Shown here piece by piece: positions 20,966-31,300 of a DNA stretch of 64,000 bases. The notes under the pieces are model-generated. The model did not search any database. It was not told the DNA's origin and worked only from the letters and a program-made list of their open reading frames with translations. Source of the DNA: Eonycteris spelaea (Eukaryota; Chordata; Mammalia; Chiroptera; Pteropodidae); contig PUFA01000077.1 in assembly GCA_003508835.1 (NCBI GenBank), forward strand, positions 8,183,501-8,247,500, given 5' to 3'. Position 1 is the stretch's first letter, and every line of letters begins with the position of its first letter. A program made the translations under genes and the position numbers.

Positions 20966-21114
20966 TGCTTGGATGTGTTATTTGTCACATCCACTGTCCT
21001 GCCACTAGCCGAAGCAAACCACGTGGGGAAGGGATAGAAGCAAGAAACAGAGAGACATGCAAACATATTTGGGTGCCTGTGATCCCAAGCGCCATGTGGA
21101 ACCTATGTATTTGT

Positions 21115-21290
21115 TCCTTCTTTTTATTCTCACCGAACCTCTCCATGTTAGACATTAGTACCCCTATTCGATGATCAAGGAATTTGAGTTTTACATTAAC
21201 TAAATCACTGATAGTTGAAATTGTCAGGAAATGGTGAGGCGGAGATTTGAGCTCAGGCTGGTCTGACCCCGCAAAGCCAACCCATCACCT
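21115..21290 (-). mobile_element. MIR SINE, antisense
   Basis: Reversed MIR: tattctcaccgaacctctcc, cccctattcgatgatcaagg, gagatttgagctcaggctgg and tctgaccccgcaaagcc. Confidence 0.82.
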
Positions 21291-21714
21291 TATCAGCCAT
21301 GGCATCATGCTCCCCACAGCCATCGGAGAGGGAAGTGAAGTCAGCAGCTTATCTCCCTTACAGTTCCTCCCTACTCGTTCATGCATGGAGGCCATTAGGA
21401 AAATGAGATTACTTTTGATGAGAAAAAGTCTGAGACTCCTGGCTCACAGTAACTCATGATTCTCTGAAGAGGAATCTGGATTTGTTACTCGTCCTTCCTG
21501 ATTTCATAGGGCTGAGAGCCATCATCAGGTTTAAGTAGTGTTTTGGGGAAGGTGCCTTGATTAACAACAACCACATCACACAAATTAAATGCTCTATATA
21601 CGTATATATTTGATTCTCAAAAGAAATAATTGCTCATGATCATTTTAAATTGACCTAGTTAAATGGCAGGTGCCATTGCTGTTAAAAAATTTAAGTGTAA
21701 AGCATAATAATCCT
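21291..21714. other. Unassigned stretch
   Basis: No gene or repeat recognised. Confidence 0.5.
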
Positions 21715-21835
21715 TTGTGTAGTTTGTCTGTAATTTATTCAATCAGTCTCCTATTCATGGGCATTTGGGTTGTTTCCAGTTACAAATAATTTTTCCTTTG
21801 TATCAGCTATGCGACAAAATGTGATGTAGCCACCG
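21715..21835 (-). mobile_element. L1 ORF2 region, antisense (part 1)
   Basis: Reversed L1: tcagtctcctattcatgggc, atttgggttgtttccagtta, caaataatttttcctttgta. It stops where an LTR-like guest begins and resumes near 22,076. Confidence 0.8.
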
Positions 21836-21837
21836 AC

Positions 21838-22070
21838 CACAAAATCTCAGTGAAATACAAAAACAACGATTTATTGTTTATATCTCTTAAAGCCGAGCTT
21901 TGCAACTGGCACACTGTCACTTCCACTCACATAGCATCATTCAAAGCAAGCCTCATGGTCAAGCCCAAGGTCAGAGATACAGAATTACTCATGATGAGGC
22001 CATGACAAGGTTTTGGATACAAAGAAGGCTGAAGAGTCGGCATGAATAATGCAATCTACTCCAGCTTCAT
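21838..22070 (-). mobile_element. LTR-like repeat inside L1 (unnamed)
   Basis: Blocks caaaaacaacgatttattgt, ttatatctcttaaagc and caaagcaagcctcatggtca resemble an abundant mammalian repeat with ACTTAGTGGCTTAAAACAACA..TTATTATCTC at its start. A related piece lies at 23,393-23,580. I believe it is an LTR-type element but cannot name it. Confidence 0.5.
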
Positions 22071-22075
22071 GTAAA

Positions 22076-22355
22076 TTTTTGACAATGTAGTTCGAAATAG
22101 ATTCCTAGGAGACAGCTGGGACAAAGACTAAGGGCATACGTCGTTTTTCTAGATATTACCACATTCCCCATCATCATAGCTTAAATATAGATATATATTT
22201 TTATTTCTACAAGCAATACATGTGGTTGTTACTTTCCAGCAGTTTGTCACTCAGTATAGTTTTAACTTTTATTTCTTTTCATTCTGAACAAGTTTAAAGA
22301 TTTTTTCATGAATTTAAAAGCCGTTTAGATTTATTATACTGTGAACATTTTGTAC
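22076..22355 (-). mobile_element. L1 ORF2 region, antisense (part 2)
   Basis: Resumes the reversed L1: aaatagattcctaggagaca, gctgggacaaagactaaggg, tctagatattaccacattcc, followed by more diverged L1-like T-rich sequence. Confidence 0.7.
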
Positions 22356-22357
22356 TT

Positions 22358-22680
22358 GTTGGAGGGTGTCATTGAGAGGGCGTGATTACCTGTTGACTGG
22401 AGAGCTGGACCCGGCCAATCAGAGTCCCCCTGCCCCCTCTCCTGTCCTTGGAATGCACAGTCTGCCCACGGTTCCCACAGTGGGAGCAATTTTCAAGGAC
22501 TTAGCTTTGAGAGAGTATGGTATTGAGACCTTCTGGACGATGTAGGTGACTGAACCCAGATGCCCAAGACAAGTATGTAAAAACCAGCAGCTGCCAGCCT
22601 GGGTGGTCTGCCACTTTCTTCCATTTCAGACTTCATAGAGAACTTGCTGAGTTTTCTTGAACCACCAGTATACCTCTGGC
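22358..22680 (+). mobile_element. Candidate endogenous-retrovirus LTR
   Basis: A GC-richer block inside the AT-rich antisense L1. It has an inverted CCAAT element (ccggccaatcagagtc), a TATA-like tatgtaaaaaccagc, and sequence after it in the style of an ERV1 R/U5 region (gtctgccactttcttcc). Start is guessed at tgttggaggg; no clear CA end or target duplication is seen. It could instead be an unrelated insertion. No viral gene adjoins it. Confidence 0.4.
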
Positions 22681-22688
22681 CTTTGTTT

Positions 22689-22785
22689 TCCTTCCTTCCT
22701 TCCTTCCTTCCTTCCTTCCTTCCTTCCTTCCTTCCTTCCTTCCTTCCCCTCCCTCCCTCCCTTCTCTTTCTTCTTTCTTTCTTTC

Positions 22786-22828
<43 letters not shown>
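22689..22828 (+). repeat. Compound microsatellite (TTCC)n-(TCCC)n-(TTTC)n
   Basis: About 14 TTCC units (22,689-22,746), a short CCCT-rich bridge, then TTTC units to 22,828. Pure pyrimidine on this strand. The 116- and 60-codon frames through it are artefacts. Confidence 0.98.
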
Positions 22829-22924
22829 GTCGGGGGTAAGATTTTGGCCTTTTACTGCTCTATCTTTAGAAGCTGTTTATACAGTAGAGCAATTACCAGT
22901 TCAGTTTGCTTGCTTTATTGTTTT

Positions 22925-23390
22925 GGTATACAAATGTTTAACATTTTTAATTAATCAAATTCACCAACTATTTCCTTATTGCTTCTGGATTTGAAGGCAT
23001 AGTGAGGTAAATTTTTTCCCATTGGTAAAAAAAATTCACTCATGATTTCCTTTTGTACTCATATAGTTTTGTTCTCATACTTCAATTTTTTATACATTTA
23101 TAATTCTAATGTAAGCAATGGATCAAATCTTAATTTTTTTTCAATATAGCTATTCAGCTGTCACAATACCACTGGTCTGAGATCCTACCTCTTATTCGAT
23201 TAAAAGTCATATGTAATTGGATATATTTCTGGATTTTCTATTCTGTTCCATTCATGTGTCTGTCTATTCAAGTGCCTGAACAGGGTTCTAATTATACAGA
23301 CTTTAATAGTGTTTGAATATCTATTTAAAGATATCGGGCTGGCCTACCCAATATTTATAATATTTATTTTGCTCAGAGTTTACTGTACAT
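22925..23390 (-). mobile_element. L1 ORF2 region, antisense (part 3)
   Basis: Reversed L1 RT region, T-rich: ttctgttccattcatgtgtc, tgtctattcaagtgcctgaa and acagactttaatagtgtttg. All frames broken. Confidence 0.72.
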
Positions 23391-23392
23391 CT

Positions 23393-23580
23393 GCATTAGT
23401 TATCTATTATTTCTGTGTAAAAATTAAAGCAAACTTAGTGAATTTAAATAATGCTTATTTATCTTCACACAGTCTCTGTGCGTCAGGAATTTAGGCACAG
23501 GTTAGCTGGGTCTTCTGCTTATTATCTCACAAGGTCAGTGGCAAAATGTCAGCTGGGTTGCATTTTTACCTGGACTAATG
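23393..23580 (-). mobile_element. LTR-like repeat inside L1 (second piece)
   Basis: Blocks gcattagttatctattattt, gcaaacttagtgaatttaaa, cagtctctgtgcgtcaggaa, ttaggcacaggttagctggg and tcttctgcttattatctcac match the same abundant repeat type as 21,838-22,070. Clear family resemblance, name uncertain. Confidence 0.6.
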
Positions 23581-23581
23581 G

Positions 23582-24600
23582 ATTTCTTAATATTAAACTA
23601 CCTTTGAATTGCTGGAGTAAATTATCATTGGTCATGATGGATGTTTGTTAATGTGCTATTAGATTCTATTTACAAATGCTTTAACATGTTTTCGTCAACA
23701 TTTAAAATTGAAGTTTGTCTCTAGATTCCTTTTTTGGCATTATGTTTATAGAATTTATGGATCAATTTTATTTTGCATCATTAAACTAAGTTCCCCCCCC
23801 CCTTTTAAATAGCGTCAGGTTTATCTGGACTTTAAAAATTTGGAAGAATTCTCTTGTAAAACTATTGGGCCCAGTGTTTTTATAGAAGAACTTTAAACTA
23901 TTCTATCTGTTTCTCAAGAATATTAATGTTTTTAGACTCTGTTTTTACTGGGATCAATTTCAATTAGTTGTGGGTTTTTTTTTTTTTTAATTATTGATTC
24001 CACTTGGATTTTGTAAAGTAATCACTTCTGATTTAAAAAAAAATTTTTTTGGATTATTTCTAATTTTTTGTACTTGCATTTTCTGTTTCTGTTGTTGTTG
24101 GTTGTTTGTTTGTTTTCCAGTTCAGGTTAGTTAGCAATTTATATACTTTTTTGTTAGTTTTTAGAAAATAATCAGCTTTTCGATTTATTTTACTATTTTC
24201 CTCTTTTCCAACTCATAGTATAATTTCATCTTTATTAAACATTTCCTTCTGCTTTTATTTGTAGTTTTGCTATCTTTCTAACTTTTGGAGTTGGGGCTTA
24301 TAGTACCTTCATTTTTTTGCTTTTAACTGATAAAGTTAGTTAATGTTATAACATGTCCTCTGTTAACTATCTCATAGAGATAGATATGCTCTTTGGTAAC
24401 TTCTTTAGGATTTATAGAGGTTTTCTTTGGAACATAAGATGTGTTTAATTTTTTGTGAATATCCCATGTGTAATTGTAAAGAAAGTATACGTTCTACCAG
24501 ATCAGAGTTCAAAAGTAGAATATATATGTATACTAACTACATTCCACTTTACATGTATTTTTATATCTACTTTATCCATATCTATATTCTGCTTTATTGA
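23582..24600 (-). mobile_element. L1 ORF2 region, antisense (part 4)
   Basis: Reversed L1 RT/EN region: tttgaattgctggagtaaat, gtcatgatggatgtttgtta, gaagaattctcttgtaaaac, tattgggcccagtgttttta, ttttagaaaataatcagctt, tctttctaacttttggagtt. A C-run of nine lies at about 23,793-23,801. No intact frame. Confidence 0.85.
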
Positions 24601-25128
24601 TTACGTAGTTACCTTTGTTTGGAGACCCTAATACGAGGACTTGTATTGTACAGCTGGTCTCTTTACAAGGTCACCCCCCGGGAGCAGGAGAGAGGACTGG
24701 AACGAGTGAGGGGAGGAGAGACAGTCAATGGGTGCATGTCATTGAGGGTGTCACCTGGTGCCCCTGGGGCTCAGTGTGCTCATGGCCCCCCTGAGTGCTC
24801 GTACAGTCTTCCGCAGTTGTCCATTCTGGACTGAGTGATGTAGCGACAATCGCCAATGTTGAAGGTGACCCTTAGAGGCTTCCTTTTCCTGTGCTTTGGG
24901 GCCGTGCGCTTATGCTCATCATGTGGACTTCCGCTGATGTCTAGATGTATAACTTCTGCAGCAGAAAGTGAAAGGCATGTAAGACAAGACCCTGCCAGCA
25001 GGAGTTGAGGCAAAGCCCCCTGAGCTGGTACCACCTACATGGCGGAAGTTGGAGGTGAGGTCCAGGGCTTTACTTTGGGCACTGGCAGCATCAGATGCAG
25101 CCGTCTGAGTCTCAAACATACTGGTTTC
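24590..25128 (-). pseudogene. Unidentified GC-rich insert, possible processed pseudogene
   Basis: A GC-rich island within AT-rich antisense L1. On the minus strand, two overlapping frames could be one broken reading frame. One covers 25,119-24,919 (66 codons, starting MFETQTAASDAASAQSKALD). The other covers 25,034-24,780 (84 codons, with a basic patch HKRTAPKHRKRKPLRVTFNI). Downstream on the same strand is AATAAA at 24,592-24,597. That layout fits a retrocopied mRNA with 3-prime UTR, but I see no poly-A run, no target duplication and do not recognise the protein. A splice-acceptor-like tttcactttctgctgcag lies inside. Alternatives are an LTR or unrelated GC-rich DNA. Confidence 0.3.
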
Positions 25129-25129
25129 T

Positions 25130-25385
25130 GGTTGGCTTCATCTCTGGGGTTGAGACGTGTATGTTAAAGTCCCCCATTATTAGTCTGTGTGTTTTCTCTT
25201 TTGCCTTATTGAGACATCAATTTATGAAGAAGAGTGCTGCTATGTCATTAGGTGAGCAAACATTAATACCTATAATTGCTTTATTGTTTATTGTTGCCTT
25301 TAGCATAATAAAGGCAACAATGCTTTGAGATCTAAATTCTATCTTGTTAATCATAAAGGTTATGACCCTTCTTTCTTTCCTTTTT
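25130..25385 (-). mobile_element. L1 ORF2 region, antisense (part 5)
   Basis: Reversed L1 resumes: tatgttaaagtcccccatta, ttagtctgtgtgttttctct and acattaatacctataattgc. Together with parts 1-4 this looks like one long antisense L1 opened up by guests. Confidence 0.8.
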
Positions 25386-25410
25386 TTGCCTAGTGTTAGT
25401 ACTTTTCCTT

Positions 25411-25485
25411 CCTTTCCTTTCCTTTCCTTTCCTTTCCTTTCCTTTCCTTTCCTGTCCTGTCCTGTCCTGTCCTGTCCTGTCCTGT
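25411..25485 (+). repeat. Pentanucleotide array, 8x CCTTT then 7x CCTGT
   Basis: Eight perfect CCTTT units (25,411-25,450) are followed without a break by seven perfect CCTGT units (25,451-25,485), then CCTTT-like remnants. A single T-to-G variant has been amplified as a block. Overlapping frames on both strands are artefacts. Confidence 0.98.
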
Positions 25486-25511
25486 CCTTTCCTTCTTTCG
25501 TTTCCTTTCCT

Positions 25512-26035
25512 CTATTTTTAGAGCAGTTTGAGATTCACAGCAAAACTGAGCAGAGAGCACAGAGATTTCCTGCACGCCCCTGCCTGCACACACATAGCCT
25601 CCCTCACCGCCAGCATCCCACCCCACAGCAGTGCACTTGTTATAACTGATGAACTTAAATTAACACACCATTACCCCAAAGTCCACAGATTACATTAGGA
25701 TTCACTCTTGGTGTTGTACATTCTATGGGTTTTGACAAATGTACGATGATATGTATCCACCATTATTCTACCTACAGAATAGTTTCACTGCCCTAAAAAT
25801 CACTTGGGCTCTGCTGATTCATCCTTCCCTCCTGACAGCCCCTGAGAACCACTGATTCTCCATACTTTTGCTTTTCCAGAATGTCATATAGTTGGAACCG
25901 TGTAACATGCAGCTTTGAGACCGACTTCTTTCACTTAGTGGTACGCACTTTAGGTGTCTCTGTTTCTTTTCATGGCTTGGTCGCTCATTTTCCTTTTAGC
26001 ACTGAATAATATGTCATCGCCCGGATGTACTAGCC
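25512..26035 (-). mobile_element. L1M-type LINE 3-prime end, antisense
   Basis: Best preserved of the three: tttttagagcagtttgagat, cttgttataactgatgaact, attaggattcactcttggtg, ttgacaaatgtacgatgata, agaatagtttcactgcccta, ccagaatgtcatatagttgg and ttttcatggcttggtcgctc, ending at ccggatgtactagcctt. Confidence 0.94.
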
Positions 26036-26475
26036 TTGTTTTTTAATTTTTCGGAATTTCTTTATATACAAGTCTGTCTCCTGCAGACAGCATGATATTG
26101 TGTTTTACACACACACGTGCACGCATGCACACACACACACATCCGTCTCTCAAGTGCGAGCGTGGCAGGATCCGTTCCCCCGCTCCCAGGCATCTCTTCA
26201 CTCCCGGTATTGTGCCGATATTTGATTTGGCAGCAAAACTGTGGAATTGCTTTGTTTTCAGAAATTCCTTCTTTGTATCCTGTTGTCCAGAGAGCACATT
26301 CCATTCCTCTTAACTAAATCTAAGGGAATTCCTTCTCTCCAACTGGAATATGACCCCCTTTCTGGTCCCCTCCCTTACACAAGAGCTGGAATCCCCTGAC
26401 GGTCACCTTATAAAATAACCCAGAGAAAGGCCTTTGTTTCCTCACGTTTGCTGGTCAAGGTATCCCATTTCTTGA
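26036..26475. other. Unassigned stretch with short CA-rich run
   Basis: Contains a degenerate CA/CG-CA run at 26,107-26,143. No gene recognised; the frames across it overlap on both strands. Confidence 0.5.
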
Positions 26476-26500
26476 TTTTTTTTTTTTTTTTTTTTTTTTT
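26476..26500 (+). repeat. Poly-T tract (25)
   Basis: Pure T run of 25. Could be a reversed retroposon A-tail, but no recognisable SINE or LINE body follows. Confidence 0.95.
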
Positions 26501-27744
26501 GGTCTAGAAAGCTAGATAACTTTTGGGTTACACCGGGACATCTGACTTTTGCACAATTACTGGTTAAATTTAGTCATGTTCATTATAATTGCTAACCATT
26601 GCACAAATCATGATCGTGGCATCTCAAAGCAATAAAGATTGTGGGACAGGAAAGAGAAGCAATGGAGAACAGCGCTGGCAGCTGAGAGAGCAGCAGGGTG
26701 CTTCAGAGGGAATGAGAGTTCATTTTGATCCGGATGGAAACAGACAATGCATATTCACCTTTTGTCTTAGAGAGAAACTATCCTTGGGAGACTTGACGTC
26801 TCTTCTTTGGTAAGACTTTATCGCTGGGAGAAACAAGTTCAAATATTCAAATGTAGAAAGAACCTTCAACATGCCATCGTCAAACAGTATTAACAACGGC
26901 ACTGTTAACTATATGATCTCAATACCCCATCTTTTGAGTATAGAACTTAAAGATGTAGTTTTTAAAATAAAAGACCATTAATGTGAGAAACGTTGTGTGC
27001 CTGTGTGTGTGTGCTGAGTGATACAGAAATGTAAGAAAAAGTTACTACATAAAAACCATTAATCTGTTCGATTCAGCATTTGTCAAAAGATGGAACACAC
27101 AGAAAGTTCAGAAATAAAAACAATTCCTCTGGTTTTTATTACTCGCTTGATGGAATGCCTATGTATTATTTTTTACTACCGTTGCAAAATGCATGCATAT
27201 TTTTTACCCAGTAATGTAATTTACTTGAGAGTCTCATTTCCATTGGTGATGTGATGAGAGGGCATGAAACCATTTTAACGTGCAACAAGCATGATTTATT
27301 CTCCTTTTACCTGAAAGAAAGAACTTTGGGACCAGATGAGGTTGATCGCAGTCAAGTGTGTGAACACACCGTAGGATGGGCTTGCTCCACCTAATAACTG
27401 GCAGGCCAAAAAAACCCCTTTTCTCCAGCTTCTTAGAAGCCCAAACTTCCTATTCTGTGTTCATTAAATCCAGGATATCTGGAAACTTGGGCTTCTAGCT
27501 AATCTGAACTCCTAGACGCCTTCCCACTCACCAGGCAATGGACAAACCTTCCAAGGTCTCTATGAAGGTAGTTCTTCTAAACTCCCATGGGGCTTCTTGT
27601 TCTCTACCATCTCCTTGGCACACACCACAAATGCTTTCACCAGTGCTCTGAGCAATGCCTCGCTTTGTCCAAAAGCTCAGCTGGGGGCAAAAAGAGTGTA
27701 AATTACATGTTTCAGAACCGGTTCCAGGTTTATGTGAAATTTAA
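26501..27744. other. Unassigned stretch
   Basis: No gene or repeat family recognised over more than 1.2 kb apart from a short (TG)n at about 27,001-27,012. Probably single copy. Confidence 0.5.
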
Positions 27745-27840
27745 TCTTGGTGATAGTACTTCCTGGCTGTGTGCGATTGGCCAAACCATTTGGCTGTTTT
27801 AGCTTCAATTTCACATGTGTAATGGGAACATCTGCCTTCA
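27745..27840 (+). mobile_element. MIR fragment, sense
   Basis: ttcctggctgtgtgcgattg, gctgttttagcttcaatttc, acatgtgtaatgggaacatc match the sense MIR core. Confidence 0.78.
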
Positions 27841-27910
27841 GATTCTAGGTGCTGTGCCGAATGCTTTGCATACATCAGCCCATCTTAGCAGGCATGCTTT
27901 ATCTTATACT
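27841..27910 (-). mobile_element. MIR fragment, antisense (weak)
   Basis: attctaggtgctgtgccgaa, tgctttgcatacatcagccc resembles the start of a reversed MIR (GGCACTGTTCTAAGCGCTTTACATGTATTA). It directly follows the sense fragment. Confidence 0.5.
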
Positions 27911-28094
27911 TTGCTTTATATCTCTTGTCTTCTGTGTATCTCATATTAAAACAATATGTTATGCCCATATACAGTTGATATTTAATAAATATCTGTGTAA
28001 TTGAGGACAAGAATTCTGTACAATGGAGAATAGTTCTTCAACTGATATCTGACCCAGCCCTTGCACTTTTCTTGTCTAAAGCCAGGAAGGTCTA

Positions 28095-28099
<5 letters not shown>
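27911..28099. other. Unassigned stretch
   Basis: No firm call; tgatatttaataaatatctg near 27,977 could be a MIR/L2 tail. Confidence 0.4.

Positions 28100-28130
<31 letters not shown>
28100..28130 (+). repeat. Poly-T tract (31)
   Basis: Longest homopolymer in the window. No retroposon body or duplicated flank recognised. Confidence 0.95.
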
Positions 28131-28132
<2 letters not shown>

Positions 28133-28363
28133 AGGGCCAACGTTTTTATAGTGGCTTTCACAGGCGGAAGAAATTTATCAGATCAAGTTCCCACTGGAAC
28201 TTGCCATGCCTTTAAATTGTCTGGATTCACCCAGGTTTTGAATTGCTAAATTAATATAATTAAAGACAAAAATGCACGATTATGGAAAGAGAGAGAACTT
28301 CCTGTAATTAGAATGTCAGCAGAGCTGATGAGAACCTGGATGTGATGATGCCAAACCAGTCAC

Positions 28364-28458
28364 AAAGGAAGAAAGAAAGGAAGAAGGAAAGAAAGAGAAA
28401 GAAGGAAGGAAGGAAGGAAGGAAGGAAGGAAGGAAGGAAGGAAGGAAGAAAGAAAGAA
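28364..28458 (+). repeat. (GGAA)n/(GAAA)n purine microsatellite
   Basis: About 95 bases of pure purine on this strand: mixed AAAG/GAAG followed by about 12 GGAA units, then AAAG. Triplex potential. Confidence 0.98.
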
Positions 28459-28799
28459 TACAGTCACTGTTTTTCAAGGGAAGGTGTCATAGTAAATTGA
28501 TAAGGAGAGTCGGTAATTAACAGCGCATCTGTACTTTAGTTAGTCCTAAGGTTACATGGACTGCAGATGTGTGCAGGAACACAGTTACTTATATAACTTA
28601 CACCAAGGGACTTTCCCCTTCTCCCCACCTTCTCATTAGCCAAACTCATAGGACAGTAATAGGGAGGAGACCCATTAGCCTCGAGAACTTGATTATGCAA
28701 GCAACCCCGATGATGCCAAAGCTAGAAACTACGAGGTAAATAAATCTTTCAAAGACGAGTACAGTTTTTAATCTTTTAAAAGCCATTTTCTCTTTATTA
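28459..28799. other. Unassigned stretch
   Basis: No gene or repeat recognised. Confidence 0.5.
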
Positions 28800-28890
28800 T
28801 TATATTGTTTTAGAGATGGAAGAAAGGGTCAATAACTTGTTCAAGAGCATAGCTAGTAAGGAAACGCATAGTATTCAAAAAGGAGCTTTT
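28800..28890 (-). mobile_element. MIR fragment, antisense (weak)
   Basis: gttttagagatggaagaaag, ggtcaataacttgttcaaga, gcatagctagtaagg follow the reversed ACAGATGAGGAAACTGAGG..TAACTTGCCCAAGG..AGCTAGTAAG order. Confidence 0.65.
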
Positions 28891-30402
28891 CTAACGTGGT
28901 GGGTTGTTCCTTGGACCACAGCACAATTCTCATTAACAAGCTAAATGATGTTACTGAGGGAGGCTCTTCAGCTCTGGCTTCTTCATCTTTAAATGAATGA
29001 GGTAGAGTAAGTCTAACAATTGACCAAAAGTCCTTTCTAGCGTGACTGGTCTCAGTACCAGCTGCCAGCAGAGGGAGCCAGAGCCCTTTGAAAGTCGATT
29101 CTCATCAGTTGGTCTTGGCATTCAAATTACTGAGCCTGCATGAATCAAATCATTGCTTGGGAGTTGGGGAGGAGGTGTTGTGGAGTTATCTGACTCTCTC
29201 TTTCACTCTCTTAAGGAGGAAAAAAAAACCCCTTTTCATTAAATTGTAAGAGATATGCTATTACAGCATTACTTGTTAATCAAAACAGGCTTCCCAAATC
29301 CAAATGCAATTAAAACTGAGTTTTCAGACCTTTATCTCCTTCCTCCTGGGTGGAAGCCCCCTCTGGGAACTCCTGCTGGGAATATTGCTTTGAAAAAGCT
29401 AATATGCGTAGCAGGCCCGTGGGTATGGCATCAGGGAAAGGGGATGAGGGAAGCGGACCTGTCAATTAAAATGAAAGGAGTCTGAAAGATGAGAACAGAT
29501 GCGGAGGCATTCTGTGGCAACAGGAATCTCTGGAAGGCACGCCCCAGAGACTACTAGCAGAACCATTCTCTCCTGTGGTCTTGGACTAAATAATTGCCTG
29601 CAAAGATTCACATGTCAAATTCAGGGAGAGGTTTTATTGGGGGGTGTGTGAAATAGAGCTATTCTACTTGCGGCATCTTTGACCATCTAATTAGATATTT
29701 CTGACTCAATTTAGTATTTCTGAGAAAAATTGTTTGAGGAAACAAAAATGTCCGGCTCTTGAATCTTCATGACTGAATATTTTTTCTTAGAATTACACCA
29801 CATTGGGGAGAAGACATCAAACTTAGTGCATCCTATTTGCTCTGCTCTCCACCAGATTCGGGGTGATTTGACGTTGGCAGTACTATCACTTCTCTTTCAA
29901 AGGTTGGTTTTCCAGGAGACTATGGGAGCAGGAAAGGATGTCATTTGTCCCAGCTTGGGGAGCACATAGGTGCCCTATGGGAGTGTTACCTAATTTGAGA
30001 CTCGAAGGGTGAGTCAAATCTAGCCAGGAGTGTAGGGCTTTGGGGGTGTGTTTTGAACAAGAGGAAAGCCCAGAAGTGAGACCATGCTCTCAAACCATGT
30101 TGCTGACTTTTCCGAGGAGGTAATGCAATGGAAAGTGATCACTGGCCACAGTACTGCTGTGACTCAAAAGAAGAATTAAATCAATTCATCCACAATATAA
30201 ACATGAGCAGTGGAAGAAGTTGGTCAGAGAGGAGTTGTTTGTTCCAAATCAAGAAGTAGATGTTGGATCCAGTCTAGAAAGAATTTTCTATTGCATTGAA
30301 TTCTTATGGGGACAGAAGACTTTGATCTGATCTGAAAACTATATATATTTCAACCTATACTTCTGTGAGCTTTGATATATTAGAAATATATATACCTACA
30401 GA
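28891..30402. other. Unassigned stretch
   Basis: No gene or repeat family recognised over 1.5 kb. Short frames (66-76 codons) show no domain, signal peptide or conserved pattern. Confidence 0.5.
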
Positions 30403-30403
30403 C

Positions 30404-30448
<45 letters not shown>

Positions 30449-30463
30449 AGAAGAGAGAAAGAG
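30403..30463 (+). repeat. (GA)n microsatellite
   Basis: About 60 bases of alternating GA with two GGA/GAA interruptions. Confidence 0.97.
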
Positions 30464-31149
30464 CATTGACCTCAATGTGTCAAGGTTTAATGGGACCAAT
30501 TTTGACTTAATTACCCACAATGCCAGCCCATTTTCAGCTTGATGTCTTTAACTGGAGATAGTCCAGATCTATTGTTTTATGTATGAATGCCTATCGGATG
30601 TACTTCTTGAAGCCTAAGGACATGTGCAGTGTTTGTGTTGAAACATGCCTTTTCTTATCACCTTGATTTCCCAGCAACACCTAGAGAAGATGTCAGTAGA
30701 TTAAAACCAAATTTAAAATTCCTGCGTTCTTTTTTTTTCTATTTTAATTACCCAGCTAAAGAGCAATCTGCAAGCAGCTGAAAGGCCACTGTCATCTAAA
30801 GAATGTGATACCGAGAAAGACCTAATAAAAAGTCCCAGGAACACAGAGCCACATGCAATCCTGTGGTGGCTCCTTCTGTTTGGAGTCTCAGGAACTGGTG
30901 TGGGCTGTAGGTGGGAGGAGGAAGGCCATCTTCCAGGGGAATCTGGAGGACGGTGGGTCTGGTAATATGAATTCTCTGGCTCTAGAGAGAATATTTGGGC
31001 TTTAAAGGGACTGTGAGTGTCCCACAGTTCAAATCCTACAAGTGATAGAAGGAGAAATGAAAGCCCAGACAGGTGAACCACGAAGAAAATGATTTCCCAG
31101 GACCTCTTTATGTTTCAACTATTATTAGCAACCTGAATTCCAAATATGT
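30464..31149. other. Unassigned stretch
   Basis: No recognised gene. A 122-codon antisense frame (30,713-31,081) shows no family resemblance. Positions 31,045-31,085 may hold a MIR scrap. Confidence 0.5.
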
Positions 31150-31300
31150 CATTCCCTCAGTCCGTGCTATGTCCATGGCACAGAGGCTTCGGAGACGCAC
31201 AAATGTTTAAGACATGGCCATGGTTTTCAAAGAGACAATATACAGACAATTCACGAGACTAGGAGTCATTTGATGGGAGACGTTCTGTCTCATTCTGTTC
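31150..31300 (-). mobile_element. L2 LINE 3-prime end, antisense
   Basis: Reversed L2 tail: cgtgctatgtccatggcaca, gcacaaatgtttaagacatg, gccatggttttcaaagagac and aatatacagacaattcac. Confidence 0.65.

Noticed and set aside
22644..22994. 116-codon Ser/Leu/Pro/Phe frame
   Set aside because: Mostly the TTCC/TTTC microsatellite, ending in reversed L1.
26476..28130. Poly-T tracts as tails of antisense SINEs
   Set aside because: No SINE body follows either tract and no flanking duplication was found.
30713..31081. 122-codon antisense frame
   Set aside because: No recognisable domain, no exon boundary signals that stand out, no neighbour context.
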